A stretch of 64,000 bases of DNA from DASQFQ01 sp963811595 (GCA_963811595.1 CAWERW010000009.1:143704-207703); one strand, 5' to 3'. Shown: positions 34,414-42,838, counted from the stretch's first letter. Notes: a model not told the origin generated them from the sequence alone. Made by a program: numbers and translations.

Positions 34414-35463
34414 TCACTGGGCGCGCCGTCCGCCCCCCGTCGCTGGTCGACCGGCCCGGTCGGGCGGTGGGCCGGTCGAGCCTCGTATCTGCAGTTCCGT
34501 CTTGAGCTGGTGCTCCACGCGCGCGGCGCCCGCTGCGGCGCCGATGGTCTCCAGCAGGAGGTCGACCGCCGCGCGGCCGGCGGCGGCCGCGGGGACCGCG
34601 ACCGTCGTGAGCGGCGGCGATGCGATGCGCGCGAACTGGATGTCGTCGAAGCCGACGACGCTCACCTCGCCGGGCACCGGCACGCCGCGCGCGGCGAGGC
34701 GCGCGACGACGCCGAGCGCCATCAGGTCGTTGTAGGCCACGATCGCGGTCGGCGCCTCGGCGAGCGCGAGGTCGGCCGCGAGCACGCCGCCGTCGTAGCC
34801 GGGCTCGAACGGGCCCAGCTCGGTCGTCGCCATGCCGAGCCGCTTCGCCGTCGCGCGCAGCGCCGAGCGGCGCTGCCGGTTCGACCACGAGGCGCGCGGG
34901 CCGTTGAGGTAGACGCATCCGCGGTGGCCGAGCGCGTGCAGGTGCTCGACCGCCTGGCGCATGCCGCCGGCCATGTCGACCGGCACGCCCGGCACGTCGG
35001 CCGCGCTGCGGTTGACGAGCACGAGCGTGGTGAGCTCCGCGATCTCGGCGAGCACGCGGTCCGACATCCGCGACGACACCGCGATCACCCCGTCGACCTG
35101 CTTGGCCATCCCGCGGATGACCTGCGCCTCGGTGTTCGGGTCCTCGTCGGTGTCGGCCAGCAGCAGCGCGTGGTCGCGCGCACGGGCCCGCGCCTGGGCG
35201 CCCTTGATCAGCGCCGGGAAGAACGGGTTGGCGACGTCCGGCACGACGAGCCCGACGTTCGCGGTGCGGCCGGTGATGAGGCCGCGCGCGGCGCGGTTGG
35301 GCGTGTAGCCCAGCGCGGCGGCGGCCTCCAGCGCCCGGGCGCGCGTGTCGGCGCGGACCTGGTCCGGCTCGTGGAACGCCCTCGAGACGGTGGAGATCGA
35401 TGTCCCCGCCGCCGCGGCCACGTCATTGATCGTGACCGCGCGCTTGCGCTGTGCCCCCCGCAC
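34414..35463 (-). CDS. LacI-family transcriptional regulator
   Basis: A 349-residue LacI protein: HTH at residues ~10-30 ('TINDVAAAAGTSISTVSRA'), hinge helix 'GYTPNRAARGL', then the periplasmic-binding-like effector domain ('NVGLVVPDVANPFFPALI', 'VVGFDDIQFARI'). It precedes the binding protein by 22 bases on the same strand and is the likely regulator of the sugar-acid operon, probably relieved by the transported sugar or a breakdown product. The start is GTG 35463. A palindromic AT-rich site lies just upstream. Confidence 0.94.
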   Translation of the reverse strand: MRGAQRKRAVTINDVAAAAGTSISTVSRAFHEPDQVRADTRARALEAAAALGYTPNRAARGLITGRTANVGLVVPDVANPFFPALIKGAQARARARDHALLLADTDEDPNTEAQVIRGMAKQVDGVIAVSSRMSDRVLAEIAELTTLVLVNRSAADVPGVPVDMAGGMRQAVEHLHALGHRGCVYLNGPRASWSNRQRRSALRATAKRLGMATTELGPFEPGYDGGVLAADLALAEAPTAIVAYNDLMALGVVARLAARGVPVPGEVSVVGFDDIQFARIASPPLTTVAVPAAAAGRAAVDLLLETIGAAAGAARVEHQLKTELQIRGSTGPPPDRAGRPATGGGRRAQ

Positions 35464-35475
35464 GCGACACAGTCT

Positions 35476-35494
35476 TGCAAACCTTTTCGGAAAA
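35476..35494. promoter_or_regulatory. Candidate LacI-family operator upstream of the regulator
   Basis: In the 33-base gap between the epimerase stop and the LacI start, a locally AT-rich stretch holds tgcaaacc followed by ttttcggaaaa, the latter with arms ttttc/gaaaa around one base. LacI-type operators often have a central CG flanked by A and T tracts of this kind. The match is loose; autoregulation is inferred. Confidence 0.4.
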
Positions 35495-35496
35495 TG

Positions 35497-36483
35497 TCAG
35501 GCGGGGTCGAGCAGGCCCTCCGACCGCGCCCACTCGATCGTACGCCGGAACGTCTCCTCGACCGGTGTGTAGACGAGCCCGAGCTCACGCTCGGCGAGCG
35601 AGCCGTCGTAGTGATGCCCGTGCAGGAACGTGCGGATGCGCGCCCGGCACAGCGACGGCACGCGCCCGCGCAGCGCGTAGACGGCCTCGAGCGCGCCCGC
35701 GGTCGCCATCGCCAGCTCGGGGCGCACGATCCGCACCCGGTGCTTCACACCGGCGATCGAGTCCAGGAGCTCGAGCGCCTCGGCCGAGGTCAGCGTCGCC
35801 CCGTTGAGCACGTAGCGCGCGCCCGGGCGCCCGCGCTCGGCGGCCAGGATGTGCGCCTCGGTCGTGTCGGCGATGTCGACGACGCTGAGGTAGGTGTCGA
35901 CGAACACCGGGAGCTTGCCGTTGACGTAATCGACCATCAACTTGCCGTTGCCGGTCGTGCGGCCGGGGCCCTGGACCGAGGACGGGTTGACGGCCACCAC
36001 CTCGACGCCCGTGCGGTGCGCGGCGGCGAACGCGGCCTGCTCGCCCTCGTGCTTCGAGCGGTCGTAGGCCGACAGGTAGGAGCCGCGGTGCACCGAGTCC
36101 TCGCGGCCGATCGTGCCCTTCGGCTCCCCCAGCGACGCGCCCGAGGACGTGTAGACCACGCGCTTGACGCCCGCGCGCGCGGCGGCCTGCACCACGAGCT
36201 CGGGGCCGCGCGCGTTGACGCGCAGCAGCAGCGTCGCGTCCGGCGGGCAGTGCGAGTTGATGCCGGCCACGTGGTAGGCGAGCTCGCAGCCGGCCATGCC
36301 GCGGGCGAGCGAGTCCTCGTCGCAGACGTCGCCGCGCACGACCTTCAGGCCGCGCGCGCCGAGCGCCGCGGCGCTGGCGTCGGAGCGCGCGAGCGCGACG
36401 ATCTCCTCGCCTCGCTCCTGCAGCCGGGTGGCGAGCGCGCCGCCGATGAACCCGCTGGCGCCCGTGACGAAGACCCGCGCCAC
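35497..36483 (-). CDS. NAD-dependent epimerase/dehydratase (extended SDR), copy 2
   Basis: A 328-residue extended SDR, paralogue of the 14146-15132 gene with the same length and tail. 'FVTGASGFIGGALATRL' is the cofactor loop and 'YDRSKHEG' the catalytic pair. The GTG start lies one base after the acyltransferase stop, so it is the third gene of the alkylglycerone-phosphate synthase operon. A ketone reductase step on an alkyl- or acyl-DHAP-type intermediate would fit the context; ether-lipid synthesis needs exactly such a reduction. The activity is not proven. Confidence 0.88.
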   Translation of the reverse strand: MARVFVTGASGFIGGALATRLQERGEEIVALARSDASAAALGARGLKVVRGDVCDEDSLARGMAGCELAYHVAGINSHCPPDATLLLRVNARGPELVVQAAARAGVKRVVYTSSGASLGEPKGTIGREDSVHRGSYLSAYDRSKHEGEQAAFAAAHRTGVEVVAVNPSSVQGPGRTTGNGKLMVDYVNGKLPVFVDTYLSVVDIADTTEAHILAAERGRPGARYVLNGATLTSAEALELLDSIAGVKHRVRIVRPELAMATAGALEAVYALRGRVPSLCRARIRTFLHGHHYDGSLAERELGLVYTPVEETFRRTIEWARSEGLLDPA

Positions 36484-36484
36484 G

Positions 36485-37162
36485 TCAGGCTTCGAAGAAG
36501 ACCCGCACGCGCTCCATGGCCTCGGAGCGGTTCTCGACGTCGACCTGCGGGATCGGGGGCCCGAAGCGGATCTCGACGGGATGGCGCTTCATCCCTGGCG
36601 CGAACTTCATCCAGTAGCGGCCGACCGGCATCACGTTGTGCGACCCCGTCATGTGGACCGGCACGAGCGGCAGCCCGTACTGGCCGGCGAGCACGGCGGC
36701 GCCGGAGCGCAGGCTCCCCATGCTGCCGTCGCGCGAGCGGGTGCCCTCGGCGAACATCACGAGGCTCCAGCCGTCGTTGAACAGCCGGTCGAGGTGGGCG
36801 GTGGTCTCCTCGTCGAGCCCGCGGCCGTCGCGGGCGAGCGGCACCGTGCCGAAGAACAGCGAGACGGTCCAGGCCAGGCGCCGCTTGGAGTAGAAGTAGT
36901 CGGCGGCCGCGGCCACCGCGGTGCGGCGCCGCCAGGATTGCGGCAGCGCGTGCAGCATCGCGGGCGTGTCGAAGTGGCTCGAGTGGTTGGCGACGAACAC
37001 GGCGGGCGGCTCCACGCTGTCGAGGTGCTCGAGCCCCTCGACGGTCCGGCGCGTGTAGAGGTTCATCAGCGGCCCCCACACCCCGAGCACGACCCCCTCG
37101 CGCACGGCGGTCGCCGGGCCGCTGCGCGACCAGCCGACGTCGAGCTCCTCGAGCTCGCTCAC
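36485..37162 (-). CDS. PlsC-type acyltransferase, copy 2
   Basis: A 225-residue acyltransferase with 'NHSSHFDT' (HX4D), 'AEGTRSRDG' and 'LPLVPVHMTGSHNV'. It is shorter than copy 1, lacking the N-terminal helical extension. It esterifies a lyso-phospholipid or lyso-ether-lipid intermediate at the membrane. GTG start overlapping the upstream stop (GTGA), so it is coupled to the ether-lipid synthase gene. Confidence 0.88.
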   Translation of the reverse strand: MSELEELDVGWSRSGPATAVREGVVLGVWGPLMNLYTRRTVEGLEHLDSVEPPAVFVANHSSHFDTPAMLHALPQSWRRRTAVAAAADYFYSKRRLAWTVSLFFGTVPLARDGRGLDEETTAHLDRLFNDGWSLVMFAEGTRSRDGSMGSLRSGAAVLAGQYGLPLVPVHMTGSHNVMPVGRYWMKFAPGMKRHPVEIRFGPPIPQVDVENRSEAMERVRVFFEA

Positions 37163-38847
37163 ACGATCTTCCCGGGGTTGAGGTTGGAGCCGGGGTCGGT
37201 GCCGTCGAACAGCGCCCGCAGCATCCCGACGCCGGGCGCCGAGATGTCCTGCTCGAGCCACTCGGCGTGCTCGGTGCCGACCGCGTGGTGGTGGGAGAGC
37301 GTGCCGCCGTTGTCCACGAACGCCTGCTGGATCGCCGACTTGACGGCGCCGTACTCCTCGAGCCCGTCGCGCTTGCCCGACGGCGTGATCGCGAACGTGA
37401 AGTAGAGGCACGCGCCCGCGTGGTAGGAGTGCGACATGTGGCACATCACGTAGCCGCGGACGCCGAGCTGCGCGAACGCGCCGCGCGCCGCGGCGACGAC
37501 GTTGGCGTGAAGGCCTGGGAGCGCCGCCCACGGCGCCGCGGTCTCGGACACGTCGGCGAGCACGCCGCGGTCGAGCAGGTAGTCGCGGATGTAGGGCGTG
37601 TCGAACTTCTTCTGGTCGTAGAGCTCGCCGGGGCTCGAGCCGATGCACAGCCCGCCATGGTGGGCGACGATGCGCTTGACCGCCTTGCGCTGGGCCCCCA
37701 CGTGGCGCTCGGAGCCCTCGTAGCCGATGAAGCCGAGGCACATCTCCGCCGTGTCGAAGCCCTTGCGCTTCTCGAGGAACAGCTTGAGCGCCTTCGACTG
37801 CACGGCGTCGAGCAGCCCGCCGCCCTTCTTGGTGGCGAACGAGAACGCGGTCTCCGGGGCGTCGGCGACGCGCGTGACCGACGGCGCCGCCTCGCTGGCC
37901 GCGATGTCGCGCATCGCTGCGAGCGACGACGCCCAGTCGGGCCACAGGTAGCCGAGGATCGTGCGCTCGGCGGGCAGCCGGCGCACGTGCACGGTCGCCT
38001 CGCAGATGACGCCGAGGCGTCCTTCGCTGCCGAGCACCATCTCGCGCACGCTCGGGCCGGTCGAGGTGTGCGGCACCGGGCGCGTGACGAGCAGCCCCGC
38101 GGGCGTGACCACCCGCAGCCCGCGCGTCGAGTCGGCGATGTCGCCGTAGCGGTCGGACTGCATGCCGGACGAGCGCGTCGCGATCCAGCCGCCGAGCGTC
38201 GAGTGCGTGAACGAGTCGGGATAGTGCCCGAGGGTCCAGCCCTGGGCGTTGAGCTGCTCCTCCAGCCGCGGGCCGTAGACGCCGGCCTGCACCCGCGCGA
38301 GCCGCGAGGTGGCGTCGATGTCGACGAGCCGGTCCATGCGCTCGAGGTCGACGGAGATCACCGTCCGGGTCTCGTCGCGCGGCGCCTCGAGGCTGCCGGA
38401 GATGCTCGTGCCGCCGCCGAACGGGATCACCACTGCGTCGGCGTCGAGCGCCGCGCGCAGGATCTCCGTGACCTCGTCCTCGCTGCCCGGGCGCACGACG
38501 ACGTCGGGGACGCGGCCGAGGTCGCCCCGGCGCTGGCGGACGAGGTCGCGCAGGCTCTTGCCGCGCGCGTGGACGACGCGGTCGAGCTCGTCGTCGGAGA
38601 CGTGGGCGTCGCCGGCCGCGCGCTCGAGCGCGGCGCGCAGCGCGTCGTCGAGCTGCGGGTCGGGGATCTCGAGGTCCTCGAAGGCGGTCGGGTGCGTGCT
38701 GGTCTGCCCGACGTCGACGGCCAGATGCTGCTTGATGAAGGGCCCGAAGGCCGGCTTGTCGTCGTGCGAGAAGGCGATGCCCTCGTCGCCCCAGCCCCAC
38801 CACTTCATCGCGGACGTCGCCGCGGGTCGGGTCGCGGTCGCGCTCAT
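37159..38847 (-). CDS. Alkylglycerone-phosphate synthase (FAD-binding, ether-lipid synthesis)
   Basis: A 562-residue FAD-binding oxidase-fold protein. The N-terminal 'MKWWGWGDEG', the FAD loop 'PFGGGTSISGSL', 'HSTLGGWIATRSSGMQSDRY' and the active-site 'LSHHHAVG' match alkyldihydroxyacetone-phosphate synthase (AGPS). AGPS replaces the acyl chain of acyl-DHAP with a fatty alcohol to give alkyl-DHAP, the first ether-lipid step. Its genuine D-lactate-dehydrogenase-like relatives lack this combination. ATG 38847. Its operon supplies an acyltransferase and an SDR. Confidence 0.88.
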   Translation of the reverse strand: MSATATRPAATSAMKWWGWGDEGIAFSHDDKPAFGPFIKQHLAVDVGQTSTHPTAFEDLEIPDPQLDDALRAALERAAGDAHVSDDELDRVVHARGKSLRDLVRQRRGDLGRVPDVVVRPGSEDEVTEILRAALDADAVVIPFGGGTSISGSLEAPRDETRTVISVDLERMDRLVDIDATSRLARVQAGVYGPRLEEQLNAQGWTLGHYPDSFTHSTLGGWIATRSSGMQSDRYGDIADSTRGLRVVTPAGLLVTRPVPHTSTGPSVREMVLGSEGRLGVICEATVHVRRLPAERTILGYLWPDWASSLAAMRDIAASEAAPSVTRVADAPETAFSFATKKGGGLLDAVQSKALKLFLEKRKGFDTAEMCLGFIGYEGSERHVGAQRKAVKRIVAHHGGLCIGSSPGELYDQKKFDTPYIRDYLLDRGVLADVSETAAPWAALPGLHANVVAAARGAFAQLGVRGYVMCHMSHSYHAGACLYFTFAITPSGKRDGLEEYGAVKSAIQQAFVDNGGTLSHHHAVGTEHAEWLEQDISAPGVGMLRALFDGTDPGSNLNPGKIV

Positions 38848-38856
38848 GCCCCGACC

Positions 38857-39630
38857 TTACGGGACGGGACGTCCTGCGAGCTCACTCAGCCACGCCTCGG
38901 CGGCGGCAGCGACCCGCGGCTCGACCCCCAGCTCCTCGAGCATCGCGACCGCCGCGGCCATCTCGGCCTGCCTGCGCACGGCGTGCCGGCGGCTGCCCTC
39001 GACGAGGTGCTCGAAGCCGCCGGCGTCGAGCGCGGCCAGCGTGCGCGCGAGGTCGTCGGCCAGCCAGTCGCGGCAGCCGAGCGCCTCGCCGGTGGCCAGC
39101 GCCTCACCCGCCGCGGCGGCCAGGCCCTTGAGGAAGACGCTGCGAGCGAGCTTGCGCGAGGCGGCGAAGCCCGGCTCGTCCGTGCCGACCTCGACCGGCA
39201 TGCCCCAGCCGCCGAAGCGCTCCGCGAAGGCGGCCGCGCCGGGGCCCGAGGCGAGCGCGGGCGTGCGCAGCCCGCGGCCGGGCACGGACTGCAGCAGCGC
39301 GACGTCGGCGAACGCGGCGCCGGTGGGCGCGAGCTCCGCGGCCACCTCGCGCTTGCGCACGGGGGCGGCGGTGTTGAAGTCGGCGTAGAGCTGGCCGGGC
39401 TCGAGCACGGCGGCGACCGAGCGCGCCGCGTCCATCGCGTCGTGGGCGGAGTTGACGCTGACCACGATCGCCGCGCCCTCCGCCACCTCGGCCGGCCCGG
39501 CGGTCGTCTCGACGCCCTCCGCCTCCGGCACGAGCGGGTCCCACCCCCGCACCTCGGCGCCGGCCGCGGCGAGGTCCCGGGCGATCAGCGAGCCGGCCTC
39601 GCCGAGGCCCAGGAACCCGACGCGGGTCAC
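38857..39630 (-). CDS. NAD(P)-dependent oxidoreductase (6-phosphogluconate-dehydrogenase-like, DUF1932)
   Basis: A 257-residue beta-hydroxyacid-dehydrogenase-type protein: 'VGFLGLGEAGSLIA' Rossmann loop, 'YADFNTAAP', 'VPGRGLRTPALASG' and 'ASRKLARSVFLKGL'. The C-terminal half corresponds to the DUF1932 domain. Members reduce small 3-hydroxyacids or related substrates. The GTG start overlaps the end of the FadR regulator frame (GTGA), so the pair is co-transcribed; the regulator presumably controls this enzyme. Confidence 0.82.
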   Translation of the reverse strand: MTRVGFLGLGEAGSLIARDLAAAGAEVRGWDPLVPEAEGVETTAGPAEVAEGAAIVVSVNSAHDAMDAARSVAAVLEPGQLYADFNTAAPVRKREVAAELAPTGAAFADVALLQSVPGRGLRTPALASGPGAAAFAERFGGWGMPVEVGTDEPGFAASRKLARSVFLKGLAAAAGEALATGEALGCRDWLADDLARTLAALDAGGFEHLVEGSRRHAVRRQAEMAAAVAMLEELGVEPRVAAAAEAWLSELAGRPVP

Positions 39631-40362
39631 TCGCCCTCGTCGAGCTTCTCGACCAGGTATTCGATGTGCGCCGCCATCGCCTTCTCGGCCGCCGAGCGCT
39701 GGCGGCGCTTGACCGCGCGCAGGATCGCGCGGTGCTGGTCGAGGATCGCCTCGGCGCTCGACGCGACCCCCGATGTGGGTCACGAGCGTGGGCTGCAGCA
39801 CCTCGAGGATCCAGCCGGTCAGCGCGTGCAGCAGGTCGTTGCCCGACGCCTCGGCGAGCGTCGAGTGGAAGCGGCTGTCGGCGGTGTTGAACGGCTCCGT
39901 GCCCGGCCTGTGGCCGGCGGCGTCCTCGATCGCGGCCTCGAGGCGGGCGACGACGGCGTCGTCGGCGTTGACCGCGGCGCGGCCCGCGATCGGCACCTCG
40001 AGCGAGAGGCGCGCGTCGAGCAGCTCGCTCATCGAGATCGTCTGCGCCGCCAGCATCAGCGAGATCGACTCCGAGAGGTTGCGGCTCATGCCCTCGCTCG
40101 GGGTGCGCGCCACGAAGATCCCGCCCGAGCGGCCACGGCCGACGCGGATCAGGTGCGCGGCCGACAGGAGCCGCAGCGCCTCGCGCATCGTCGGGCGGCT
40201 GACGCCGAACTCGTCCGCCAGCTCCTGCTCGGTGCCGATCCGCTCGCCGGTCTCGAGCTGCTGCTGCTCGAGCCAGACCCGGATCTGCGCGGCGATCTGC
40301 TCGCTGGCGCCGGTCGCGGACTGCACCACCTGGCCGCCGGGGCGTGCGCGTGCCGTCGCCAT
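39627..40362 (-). pseudogene. FadR/GntR-type regulator, frameshifted in a C-run
   Basis: The N-terminal winged helix ('TEQELADEFGVSRPTMREAL', residues ~40-60) and the first part of the FCD ligand domain ('DARLSLEVPIAGRAA', 'FNTADSRFHSTLAEASGN') are normal. At the five-C run at 39767-39771, in the minus-strand sequence atcggggg, the frame shifts: dropping one G restores 'GVASSAEAILDQHRAIL' and the last helices to the stop at 39627. The break removes the His/Asp-rich end of the metal/ligand domain. A homopolymer error is plausible. ATG 40362. Confidence 0.87.
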
Positions 40363-40399
40363 GCGGTGATGGTAAGGGCCGCGCGCGCTCCAACGACGA

Positions 40400-40421
40400 A
40401 GGCCGCCCGTCTGGGCGGCCT
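40400..40421 (-). terminator. Terminator after tRNA-Asn
   Basis: aggccgccc (40400-40408) and gggcggcct (40413-40421) make a perfect 9-bp stem with a four-base loop. Read on the minus strand it is followed by a T-containing stretch (ttcgtcgtt). Located 8 bases after the tRNA 3' end, it fits a factor-independent terminator. Confidence 0.8.
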
Positions 40422-40428
40422 CTGAGAG

Positions 40429-40500
40429 CTCCGGGGGTGGGATTCGAACCCACAACCTATCGGTTAACAGCCGATTGCTCTGCCATTGAGCTACCCCGGA
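40429..40500 (-). tRNA. tRNA-Asn (anticodon GTT)
   Basis: A 72-nt cloverleaf on the minus strand. Acceptor arms tccgggg and ccccgga pair fully, the D arm is gctc...gagc, the anticodon stem-loop is atcgg-ctgttaa-ccgat with anticodon GTT, and the T arm is gtggg-ttcgaat-cccac. The 3' discriminator base is G; CCA is not encoded. A terminator follows. A partial copy of the 5' end lies directly upstream. Confidence 0.97.
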
Positions 40501-40515
40501 CCGAGCTACCCCGGA
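40488..40515. repeat. 13-bp direct repeat duplicating the tRNA-Asn 5' end
   Basis: gagctaccccgga occurs at 40488-40500 (the true tRNA 5' end, read on the other strand) and again at 40503-40515, two bases away. The second copy supplies the stop codon of the decayed HNH gene. Such duplication could be a slipped repeat or the scar of an integration event; no integrase is adjacent. Confidence 0.75.
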
Positions 40516-41049
40516 TTATCGGTCGGGAGGGCGACTTCCACGAGCCCCGCCTCGACCTCCGCGTGGCAGTTTCCGCACAGTAGCACGCATTTCCGCGCCT
40601 CTTCGCGGACCTGCGCGAGCGGTCTGGTGAGCCCGCTCTTGCGCCAAGCCGAAGCGTTTCCGGCTCGGGTCGACGTGATGAAACTGCAGCGCGCCCGGGT
40701 AGGCGTCGTAGCCGCACAGCACGCATCGGCCGCCGGCTCCTCGTCGCCGGAGGCGACGCTCGTCGCTCGGTGATCCGCCGCCGCACCTGCTCGCGCCGAC
40801 GCGGCCTCGCCGTGCACGCGGTGGCAGGGCTCGGTACCGTACTCGCGTGCCCCCGACTCCCGGACGGACACGGTCCAGCTGGCAGGCTTCCGAGCACTCC
40901 CGCCGAGCGCCGCGGGCGGCGTGCGCCGACTTCAACCCGTGCTTCTTGACGTGGTAGGCGACCGTCGAGGGGTGCTTGCCGACCTCGCGGGCGATCGACT
41001 CGATCGAGCGGCCGGCGGCGAGTTGGGCGGCGAGCCAGGAGCGGTCCAT
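40506..41049 (-). pseudogene. HNH endonuclease with N-terminal HTH, decayed by several frameshifts
   Basis: The N-terminus in the first frame is a winged helix-turn-helix ('SIESIAREVGKHPSTVAYHV'). The zinc/HNH core follows as 'GGRCVLCGYDAYPGAL', 'FHHVDPSRKRFGLAQ' in that frame, and the end as 'KSGLTRPLAQVREEARKC', 'LLCGNCHAEVEAGLV' in another; the middle ('CHRVHGEAASAR', 'REQVRRRITERR') needs two further shifts. So four frame changes are suggested, the last probably one A lost from caaaag. The pieces match HNH nucleases common in this bacterial group. The final stop lies in the duplicated tRNA fragment. It starts next to an SOS-like box. Confidence 0.75.
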
Positions 41050-41069
41050 ACGAACACTAGTTCGTATGG
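41046..41069. promoter_or_regulatory. SOS (LexA) box-like palindrome at the HNH gene start
   Basis: ccatacgaac (41046-41055) and gttcgtatgg (41060-41069) are a perfect 10-bp inverted repeat around acta. Its core, cgaac-N4-gttcg at 41051-41064, equals the inner part of the actinobacterial LexA box TCGAAC-N4-GTTCGA. It overlaps the HNH start codon (complement 41047-41049). HNH genes of the mycobacterial 13E12 type are known LexA targets. Binding here is inferred. Confidence 0.65.
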
Positions 41070-41083
41070 CTGAAGATTCGCCC

Positions 41084-42838
41084 CTACTGGAGCCGATGCC
41101 GGATCGCGTCGAGCACCTTCTGGCGCTCGGCGGCGAGCGTGTGCATTCCCGCGCCCGCCTCGGACGTGCGGGCGGCGCTGATCTCGCGGTCGAGGCGGTG
41201 GAGGTCGAGCTGGAGCGCCTCGAGCTCGAGCGTGGCCGGGGTGGCGTCGAGGCGGTTCGCGGTGTCTCGCAGCTCGGCCACGAGTGGGATCAGCTCTGGG
41301 TCCTCGCCGAGGATGTCCGAGGGCGAGGCGAGGTGGCCGCGGAGCAGCGCCGCGGCGCGGCGGGTCTCCGGGGAGCTGAAGACGGCGTCGAGGTCGAGGG
41401 CGCCCAGCTTCTCCTCGCCGAGCTCGGGCAGCGCGACGCAGAGGGCGAGGAACGCGCGCTCGGACTGCTCTCGGCGGTCGAGCGCCTGGCGGGCGCCGTT
41501 GGCGGCACGGGATGAGTCCCCGCCCGCCCGAGGCCCGTCGCCGGCGGGCACGGCCGGGCGGGCGGTCCGGACCGCGCTCTCCACGAGCTCGGGGCTGATC
41601 CCGAGCCGGCTGGAGGCGAGCTTGACGAGCTCGTCGCGCAGGATCCCCGGCGGCAGCGCGCGGATGACGCTCGCGACCTCGCCGAGCGCCTCGTCGTCGC
41701 GGGCGCCCTCGAGCGTGCGCTCGACCTGGAAGCGCGCGAACGGCACGGCGCGCTCGAGCAGCCCGGCCATCCGCTCGGCGCCGCCCTCCTCCCCCACGAT
41801 GTCCGCGGGATCGGCGCCGGGCGGCAGCCCGACGACGCGCAGCTCGAGCCGGTCCGGCAGCACGGAGGCCGCGCGCACGGCGGCCTGGCGCCCGGCCGCG
41901 TCGGCGTCGAGGCAGAGCAGGACGACGCTCGCCAGGCCGCCGATCTCGCGCGCCTGCTCGGCGGTCAGCGCCGTGCCCATCACGCCCACCGCGTTGCCGA
42001 AGCCGGCCTGGTGCAGCGCGATCACGTCGGTGTAGCCCTCGGCGAGCACGACGGAGCCGGCCTTCGACGCCGCCGCCCGCGCGACGTCGATCCCGAACAG
42101 CTGGCGGCCCTTCGAGAACACCTCGCCCTCGCGCGTGTTGACGTACTTCGGCCCCTGGCCGTCGCGCATCGCCCGCGCGCCGAAGCCGCGCACCCGCCCG
42201 CGACGGTCGGCCAGCGGGAACATGACCTTGCCGCGGAAGACGTCGTAGATCCGGCCCTCGCGCCCGCGCACGGCGAGCCCGGCCGCGAACACCTCCTCGT
42301 TGCCGTAGCCGGCGCGCCGCGAGGCGTTGAGCACCGTGTCCCATGCGCTCGGCGAGTAGCCGACCCGGAACTGGCGCAGCGCGCCTTCGGTCAGCCCGCG
42401 GCCGAGCAGGTACTCGCGCGCGTCGGCCGCCTCGCCCGACTCCCACAGCACGCGCACGTAGTAGGCCGCGGTCCGCTCCAACAGCGCCAGCAGGCGCGAC
42501 TCGCGGTCGCGGCGCTTGGCCGCCCGCGGGTCCTCCTCCTCGGCCTCGAGCTCGACCCCGGCCCGCTCGGCGAGCGACTCCAGCGCCGACTGGAAGTCGA
42601 GCCCCTCGGTCTCCATCACGAACTTGAAGACGTCGCCGCCCTCGCCGCAGCCGAAGCAGTGGTAGAGCTTCTCGACCGGGTCGATGCCGAACGACGGCGT
42701 CCGCTCGTCGTGGAACGGGCACAGCCCCTGGTAGCGCCGCTGGCCGGCCTTGCGCAGCTCGGTGCGCGCGCCGACCAGCTCGACGAAGTCGATCGCGTCG
42801 CGCACGCGCTCCTTCGAATCGGCGGTGTAGCGCGGCAC
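41084..42838 (-). CDS. dnaG: DNA primase
   Basis: About 584 residues, normal DnaG size. N-terminal zinc domain 'GLCPFHDERTPSFGIDP' with 'YHCFGCGEGGDVFKF' (CHC2 ligands), RNA-polymerase TOPRIM core with 'VLAEGYTDVIALHQAG' (catalytic Glu) and 'LCLDADAAGRQA' (acidic DxD), then a C-terminal helicase-binding domain. It primes replication. A GGGGAGG seven bases before GTG 42838 decides the start over ATG 42859. It lies downstream of dgt, with a shared palindrome spanning the gap. Confidence 0.96.
   Translation of the reverse strand: MPRYTADSKERVRDAIDFVELVGARTELRKAGQRRYQGLCPFHDERTPSFGIDPVEKLYHCFGCGEGGDVFKFVMETEGLDFQSALESLAERAGVELEAEEEDPRAAKRRDRESRLLALLERTAAYYVRVLWESGEAADAREYLLGRGLTEGALRQFRVGYSPSAWDTVLNASRRAGYGNEEVFAAGLAVRGREGRIYDVFRGKVMFPLADRRGRVRGFGARAMRDGQGPKYVNTREGEVFSKGRQLFGIDVARAAASKAGSVVLAEGYTDVIALHQAGFGNAVGVMGTALTAEQAREIGGLASVVLLCLDADAAGRQAAVRAASVLPDRLELRVVGLPPGADPADIVGEEGGAERMAGLLERAVPFARFQVERTLEGARDDEALGEVASVIRALPPGILRDELVKLASSRLGISPELVESAVRTARPAVPAGDGPRAGGDSSRAANGARQALDRREQSERAFLALCVALPELGEEKLGALDLDAVFSSPETRRAAALLRGHLASPSDILGEDPELIPLVAELRDTANRLDATPATLELEALQLDLHRLDREISAARTSEAGAGMHTLAAERQKVLDAIRHRLQ

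Noticed and set aside
40344..40583. Open frame on the + strand encoding GVGFEPTTYRLTADC-like text
   Set aside because: This is the well-known false protein produced by the antisense strand of a tRNA gene; the region is tRNA-Asn.
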